Assembly: GCA_005883295.1 (NCBI GenBank)
Contig: VAWV01000010.1
Coordinates: 1-10,388, forward strand
Direction: 5' to 3'
DNA from: Actinomycetota bacterium
Lineage (GTDB): Bacteria; Actinomycetota; Thermoleophilia; Solirubrobacterales; Thermoleophilaceae
Length of the DNA stretch: 10,388 bases
Notes under the pieces: generated by a model
Told to the model about the DNA's origin: nothing
The model's input: only the letters and a program-made list of their open reading frames with translations
Database searches by the model: none
Part shown: piece by piece, positions 6,599 through 10,388 of the stretch
How positions within the stretch are numbered: the stretch's first letter is position 1
How the letters are laid out: every line of letters starts with the position of its first letter
Translations under genes and position numbers: made by a program

Positions 6599-8092
6599 AT
6601 GCGTGCCGGGGACAGGCGGACGATCGTCCTCCTGGCCGCCGTGACCGCCTTCGCGGCGGCGCTTCGGTTGGTCGCGATCGACGCGAAGGGGTTCTGGGGC
6701 GATGAGATCAGCACCGTGTTCCTCCTTCACCGCCCGTATGGCGACATGCTCGATCACGTTGCCCGTCTCGAGTCGACCCCACCGCTGTACTACTCGCTCG
6801 CGTGGTTGTGGGCGAAGCTGTTCGGGACAACGGAGGCCGGTCTGCGGTCGCTGTCGGCGCTCGTCGGCGCCGGGACTGTCCCGCTCGCCTACGGTGCTGC
6901 GCAGGAGCTGGTGTCGCGGCGCGGTGCCCTCTACGCGGCGACCCTCGCCGCTGCCAGCCCCGTCCTTGTCTGGTACTCGGACGAAGCCCGCGCGTACATG
7001 CTTCTGGTGTTCCTTGGCGCGGGTGCGCTGTGGTGTTTCGCCCGCACGCTCAAGAGCTCGAGCCGGCTGGCGCTCGCACTCTGGGCAGCCGCGTCCAGCC
7101 TGGCAGTACTGACGCACTACTTCGCTGTCTTCCTCGCCATACCGGAGGCGACCGTGCTCCTCCGGCGCTGTGCGGTGCGTCGCGAGGCGATCGCCGCGGT
7201 CGCGACGGTTGGGGCTGCGTGCGCCGCGATCTTCCCCCTGGCGCTGCGTCAGGCCTCATACGGCCACGCGGCGTGGATTGCGCACAGCTCGCTGATCGGG
7301 CGACTGGCCTCGCTGCCGGGGGATCTGGTCACGGGTTTCGACGCCGGGCCGCCGCTGCCGGTGGGACTAGCCGCGATAACCGCGATAGCGGTGGCCGGCA
7401 CCCTGGCCGTCCGGCGCGCTGTTGGCGCCGACCGATCCGGCGCTGCGGTCGCTGGCCGCCTGGTGGCCGGGGCGGTCGCTTTGCCCGTCGCACTGGCCCT
7501 CGTGGGCGTCGACTACATCTCCGCTCGGAACTCGCTCGCGGTGACGGTCCCTCTGCTCATCGCCGTCGGCGCGGGGTACGCGGCCGGCTCGCGCACGGGA
7601 CGCATCGCGATGGCCGGGGTCGTGGCGCTGTCGATCGGCATCGTGATCGCCGGAGCCGGGCAGCCCAAGTTTCATAGTGAGGACTGGCGCTCGGCCGCGG
7701 AGGACCTTGGTCGCTCTTCGCACCGGCGCGCGGTTGTGGCGACCCCGGGACAGGCCGGTCGTAAGCCGCTCGAGTACTACCTCGGCGCGGCGCGGCTCGG
7801 CTGGACGCGTAGCGTGCGGGTGGTCGAGGTAGACATCGTCGTCATGCCGCCGCAGGGCGAATCGCGCGTCGCCCGAAGGGAGCTCATTCGCCTCCTGCGC
7901 CTGCGGCTACCGGGCTTCAGGCGGGCCCGCACGCACCTCGAGCGGAACTTCGCTGTGCTCGCCTACAGCGCCCCCCGCCCCGAACCGGTGTCCCAGGCGA
8001 TGCTGGACGAGAGGGTTCGCCGGGGCGCGGCGACGGTGGTTGTCGGGCCGCGGCGCGCCGCAAGCACGGATGTCGTCCACGCCGGTGCGTAG
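6599..8092 (+). CDS. GT39-type (ArnT/PMT-like) polytopic membrane glycosyltransferase
   Basis: This 497-residue integral membrane protein has the GT-C fold pattern. The first helix (about 8-26) is followed by an extracytoplasmic loop with WGDEIST (Asp35-Glu36, the usual catalytic/metal-site acidic pair). PPLYY at 61-65 and SDEARAY at 127-133 come next, the last typical of bacterial GT39 relatives. Further hydrophobic segments lie at about 84-103, 110-125, 133-148, 158-182, 196-214, 252-271, 286-304, 311-330 and 336-352. A soluble C-terminal domain starts around DWRSAAEDL (362-370). Such enzymes transfer a sugar from a polyprenyl-phosphate donor to lipid, glycan or protein on the outer side of the membrane; acceptor and sugar are not predictable. 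ATG 6599 lies 11 nt after the propeller stop, with an AGGGG-like site. The final 40 or so residues (from about 458) look unlike family sequence and overlap the convergent GT87 gene. Confidence 0.88.
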   Translation: MRAGDRRTIVLLAAVTAFAAALRLVAIDAKGFWGDEISTVFLLHRPYGDMLDHVARLESTPPLYYSLAWLWAKLFGTTEAGLRSLSALVGAGTVPLAYGAAQELVSRRGALYAATLAAASPVLVWYSDEARAYMLLVFLGAGALWCFARTLKSSSRLALALWAAASSLAVLTHYFAVFLAIPEATVLLRRCAVRREAIAAVATVGAACAAIFPLALRQASYGHAAWIAHSSLIGRLASLPGDLVTGFDAGPPLPVGLAAITAIAVAGTLAVRRAVGADRSGAAVAGRLVAGAVALPVALALVGVDYISARNSLAVTVPLLIAVGAGYAAGSRTGRIAMAGVVALSIGIVIAGAGQPKFHSEDWRSAAEDLGRSSHRRAVVATPGQAGRKPLEYYLGAARLGWTRSVRVVEVDIVVMPPQGESRVARRELIRLLRLRLPGFRRARTHLERNFAVLAYSAPRPEPVSQAMLDERVRRGAATVVVGPRRAASTDVVHAGA

Positions 8093-9109
8093 GAGCTCTC
8101 GGCACATCCAGGCGGCGAGGGCGACGGTGAAGGCCTGGCGCAACCCGTAGGCCGCCCACTGGACCTCGACCGGCACGCCGGCCGGCGCGAAGGGCCCAAA
8201 CCCGGGGTAGAGCGGTCCGAAGGTCGTCGTGAATACGAGGATGTCCACGAGAGCGAACCCGAGCGCGAGCCGCCACGGCGCCCCGGCCACCGCGAGCGCG
8301 GCGAAGATCCATAGCGCGAACTGCGGGCTGTAGACCTTGGCGACTCCGAAGACCCACAACAGGGACGCGGCGGACGCCGGCAGTAGCGACCCGCCGTGTC
8401 GATTACGCGTCCGCACCCCCACCACCAAGATCGCCACTAGCCCGGCCAGAAGCAGCGGGGCGGTGACGAGGTTGGAGTGGTCGTCTACCAGCGGCTTCCA
8501 GATCGTCGCCCGTGGCGGGCGCGACTCACTGAAGGTGAAGAAGTAGAGCCACGACGATCTGATCCCGTTCGGCGCGCCGGGGTCGATCGCCACCGGCAGG
8601 TTCACGGCCGCCGTGACCGCCATGAACGCGAGTGAGAGCCTCAGCGCGTCGCGCCAGCGGCGGTCTGCGGCGCGCAGCACGAGGACCACTGGAAGGACGA
8701 CAAGCGGGAACAGCTTGGCCGCCGTCGCCAGCGCGAGGACGGCGCCGGCGACCACGTCGCGCTCGCGATGAAAGAGCCACAGCGCGCACAGCAACAGGAA
8801 CACGCCGGCCAGGTCCCAGTTGAGGACCCCGTAGAAGGCGAGTGCCGGTGCGGCGGCGAAACTCCAGGGGTTGGCGCCTTCGATCCGGCCGAGGAGCCAC
8901 ACCGACGCGACGCCGAATGCAAGAAGCAGACCCGCAGATAGGAGGAAGTAGGCGACGACTCCGCTGTGCAGGGCACTGGCGAGCCACACGAACGCGCCCG
9001 TCAGCGCCGGGTACTCGAACCGGTAGTCGAAGTACGGAGCCGGGTGCGACCACAGTCGATCGCGGAAGTACAGGTGGGCGATGTCGGAGTAGCCGCCGAC
9101 CCGCGCCAT
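7907..9109 (-). CDS. GT87/DUF2029-type membrane glycosyltransferase, apparently lacking its first helix
   Basis: This 400-residue polytopic protein resembles GT87 mannosyltransferases (the PimE-like class), which use polyprenyl-phosphate-mannose outside the membrane. Recognisable elements are GYSDI with Asp9 (position of the family's loop-1 catalytic Asp), YFDYRFEYP at 26-34, NWD at 97-99, AKLFP at 131-135 and KVYSPQFALW at 258-267. There are about eight hydrophobic segments between residues 36 and 338. Family members normally have a membrane helix before the YxD loop. Here the ORF starts two residues from GGY, no start codon lies between ATG 9109 and the in-frame TGA at 9149-9151, and no Shine-Dalgarno precedes the ATG. 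The gene may therefore be 5' truncated and possibly inactive. The C-terminal tail from about residue 343 is Arg/Pro/Gly-rich, without membrane segments, and is antisense to the end of the GT39 gene. Confidence 0.78.
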   Translation of the reverse strand: MARVGGYSDIAHLYFRDRLWSHPAPYFDYRFEYPALTGAFVWLASALHSGVVAYFLLSAGLLLAFGVASVWLLGRIEGANPWSFAAAPALAFYGVLNWDLAGVFLLLCALWLFHRERDVVAGAVLALATAAKLFPLVVLPVVLVLRAADRRWRDALRLSLAFMAVTAAVNLPVAIDPGAPNGIRSSWLYFFTFSESRPPRATIWKPLVDDHSNLVTAPLLLAGLVAILVVGVRTRNRHGGSLLPASAASLLWVFGVAKVYSPQFALWIFAALAVAGAPWRLALGFALVDILVFTTTFGPLYPGFGPFAPAGVPVEVQWAAYGLRQAFTVALAAWMCRELLRTGVDDIRACGAPRPDNHRRRAPANPLVQHRLGHRFGAGGAVGEHSEVPLEVRAGPPEAR

Positions 9110-9193
9110 CTCGTGGAGATTGAACGGATGGGCGAGCGGCGGACGCCCTCAATGCGGCGATGATCTACCCAGCTCGCGCATCTGGAGTCGGAA

Positions 9194-9217
9194 CTAACTG
9201 ACCGGACGGTCAGTTAG
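9194..9217. promoter_or_regulatory. Perfect palindromic operator of TetR-family type
   Basis: Arms CTAACTGACCG and CGGTCAGTTAG match exactly (11 bp each) around a central GA. The ACTGACCG-nn-CGGTCAGT core is characteristic of TetR-family repressor sites. It lies 35 bp before the hydrolase start, over the probable -10 element, so binding should block that gene. No TetR gene is in the window, so the regulator is encoded elsewhere. The site could also influence the minus-strand GT87 gene, whose start is 84 bp away. Confidence 0.75.
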
Positions 9218-9220
9218 GAT
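9215..9220 (+). promoter_or_regulatory. Candidate -10 element of the hydrolase promoter
   Basis: TAGGAT matches the actinobacterial sigma-70-type -10 consensus (TAnnnT) and overlaps the right arm of the operator palindrome. The start of transcription would be near 9227, leaving a leader of about 26 nt that contains the ribosome binding site. No good -35 is seen 16-18 bp upstream, which is common for regulated promoters in this group. Confidence 0.4.
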
Positions 9221-9241
9221 CGGTGGCTCGGCGCTCGAGGG

Positions 9242-9247
9242 AGGAGG
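9242..9247 (+). promoter_or_regulatory. Strong ribosome binding site of the hydrolase gene
   Basis: AGGAGG within a longer AGGGAGGAGGAG purine run sits 5 nt before ATG 9253. It is the best Shine-Dalgarno in the window and fixes the hydrolase start at 9253 rather than at ATG 9268. Confidence 0.75.
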
Positions 9248-9252
9248 AGTCG

Positions 9253-10388
9253 ATGCGAAGCAGAGAGATGGTCGGCCTGGGGCAACTGGCTGGAGACGTG
9301 CTCGGGAGGTCGGGGTCGACTGTCGGCGAGGTGCACCGCGCGGTCTCCGGTCGGGTGTTCGGCGCGCTCGGGCTGCTGGGACAGCCCGTGCGGCTGATGC
9401 ACGACGGGATCGCGACGCTTGCGTACGGAGGGGTGCGGGGCGCGATGCGGCTCGTCCCGCGCGCGGCGGTAGCGCCCGTCGCCCGGGCGCTGCCGGCCAC
9501 CGGGCGGGCGATGGCGGACTCCCCCGCCGGCAGCCTCGCCCTCGGCGCGCTCAACGGAATGCTTGGCGACAAGCTGCTCGCTTCGCATCCGGAGCTCGCC
9601 CTCGAGCTCACCGTGCGGCGGAACGGGCGCGCCGTGGAGACCGATTCGCAGGGACTCCGGCGGGCGTTCCCGGACGCCGGCCCGCGGCTCGCGGTCTTCC
9701 TCCACGGGCTGTGCGAGACCGAGGGCGCCTGGCGCATGGGGTCGACGCCGCCGTTCGGATCGCGGCTGCGGGACGAGCTCGGCTACACGCCGCTGTACGT
9801 CCGCTACAACACCGGCCTCCACGTGTCCGACAACGGCCGGCGGCTGTCCGAGGTGCTCGACGCAGTCGTGAACGCGTGGCCGGTCGACGTCGCCGAGATC
9901 GTCCTGGTCGGGCACTCGATGGGTGGGCTCGTGGCGCGGAGTGCGTGCCACTACGGCGAATGCTCAGGCGCGAACTGGATCGGACCGGTGCGGCACGTCT
10001 TCTGCCTAGGCACACCGCACCTGGGGGCACCGCTCGAGAAGGCCGCGAACGCGGCGGGCTGGGCGCTCACCCGCCTCCCGGAGACCCGGCCGTTCGGCGC
10101 CATCGTGAACGCGCGCAGCGCGGGCATCAAGGACCTGCGGTTCGGCTCGTGCGTCGAGGAGGACTGGTGCGACTGCGACCCGGACGAGTTCATGCGCGAC
10201 CGCTGCAGCGAGGTGCCGTTCATGCCTACCGCGACCTACTACTTCATAGGCGCCACGATCTCGCACCGTTCCGACGATCCGCTGGGCGTGGTCGTGGGGG
10301 ACCTGCTGGTCACGTTCCCGAGCGCCTCCGGCAATGGTCGGCGACGGCATATCCCGTTCGAGCTGGACAACGGCCGCCACGTGGGCGG
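9253..10388 (+). CDS. Alpha/beta hydrolase (esterase/lipase, PGAP1-like), C-terminus beyond window
   Basis: 378 codons are visible and the frame is open to the right edge. Residues 1 to about 130 are a helical, Ala/Gly/Arg-rich N-terminal region with no catalytic motif. The alpha/beta-hydrolase core starts near 146 with AVFLHGLCET (His151-Gly152, oxyanion region). It continues with the nucleophile elbow GHSMGG at 220-225 (Ser222) and CLGTPHLGAPLEK at about 255-267, a motif shared with PGAP1/LCAT-like lipases. GDLLV at 349-353 contains Asp350, a possible acid residue. The catalytic His is not certain and may lie beyond the window. A cysteine cluster at 300, 306, 308 and 318 is unusual. No signal peptide is obvious, so it is probably cytoplasmic or membrane-associated. 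Likely substrates are acyl esters or lipids (inference). The TetR-type operator upstream points to ligand-induced expression. It is divergent from the GT87 gene. Confidence 0.85.
   Translation, partial: MRSREMVGLGQLAGDVLGRSGSTVGEVHRAVSGRVFGALGLLGQPVRLMHDGIATLAYGGVRGAMRLVPRAAVAPVARALPATGRAMADSPAGSLALGALNGMLGDKLLASHPELALELTVRRNGRAVETDSQGLRRAFPDAGPRLAVFLHGLCETEGAWRMGSTPPFGSRLRDELGYTPLYVRYNTGLHVSDNGRRLSEVLDAVVNAWPVDVAEIVLVGHSMGGLVARSACHYGECSGANWIGPVRHVFCLGTPHLGAPLEKAANAAGWALTRLPETRPFGAIVNARSAGIKDLRFGSCVEEDWCDCDPDEFMRDRCSEVPFMPTATYYFIGATISHRSDDPLGVVVGDLLVTFPSASGNGRRRHIPFELDNGRHVG

Noticed and set aside
8050..8061. GCGGCGCGCCGC palindrome near the GT39 stop as a terminator
   Set aside because: Twelve-base G+C-only palindromes are frequent in this sequence, there is no loop or T-run, and it lies inside both coding regions.
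5831..8092. GT39 gene extended upstream to 753 residues
   Set aside because: The added part is a frame shadow of the propeller gene; the membrane helix and DE motif follow ATG 6599 at normal distance.
9210..9951. Minus-strand ORFs of 175 and 245 codons opposite the hydrolase
   Set aside because: Low-complexity Arg/Pro/Ser readings antisense to an alpha/beta hydrolase with clear GHSMGG and LGTPHLGAP motifs.

Overview
The window is about 70% G+C, with dense, overlapping GTG/ATG-start genes. Its content (tandem MacB/LolD-type ATPases with a large FtsX permease, lipid-anchored beta-propellers, GT39 and GT87 membrane glycosyltransferases, a TetR-type operator) suggests a high-GC actinobacterium, possibly of the Thermoleophilia/Solirubrobacterales type. 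That placement is inferred from protein style and base composition; no rRNA or marker gene is present.

Region 1 (1-4346, minus strand) is one operon, read right to left. It encodes a small PsbP/LpqN-like lipoprotein, two consecutive ABC ATPases and a large FtsX-like permease that runs off the left edge. All three junctions overlap: TGA/ATG at 3738-3741 (or GTG at 3747), GTGA at 3022-3025 and GTGA at 2333-2336. Translation is therefore probably coupled. The set looks like an envelope ABC machine of the MacB/LolCDE superfamily with a dedicated surface lipoprotein.

Region 2 (4429-8092, plus strand) diverges from region 1 across an 82-bp gap. It encodes a six-bladed Kelch-type lipoprotein, then a YncE/YVTN-like beta-propeller lipoprotein joined to it by a GTGA overlap, then (11-nt gap) a GT39-type polytopic glycosyltransferase. 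Two tethered extracytoplasmic propellers next to a polyprenyl-phosphate-sugar-dependent transferase suggest a cell-surface glycosylation or sensing module; the joint function is inference.

Region 3 (7907-9109, minus strand) is a GT87/DUF2029-type membrane glycosyltransferase convergent with the GT39 gene. The two coding regions overlap tail-to-tail by 186 bp. The GT87 gene also lacks room for the usual first membrane helix, so it may be 5' truncated.

Region 4 (9110-10388) begins with a 143-bp intergenic stretch holding a perfect 24-bp palindrome of TetR-operator type over a likely -10 element. A strong ribosome binding site follows, then the first 378 codons of a GHSMGG alpha/beta hydrolase that runs off the right edge. 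I see no RNA genes, insertion sequences, CRISPR arrays or convincing terminators, and no gene-free stretch over 300 bases.
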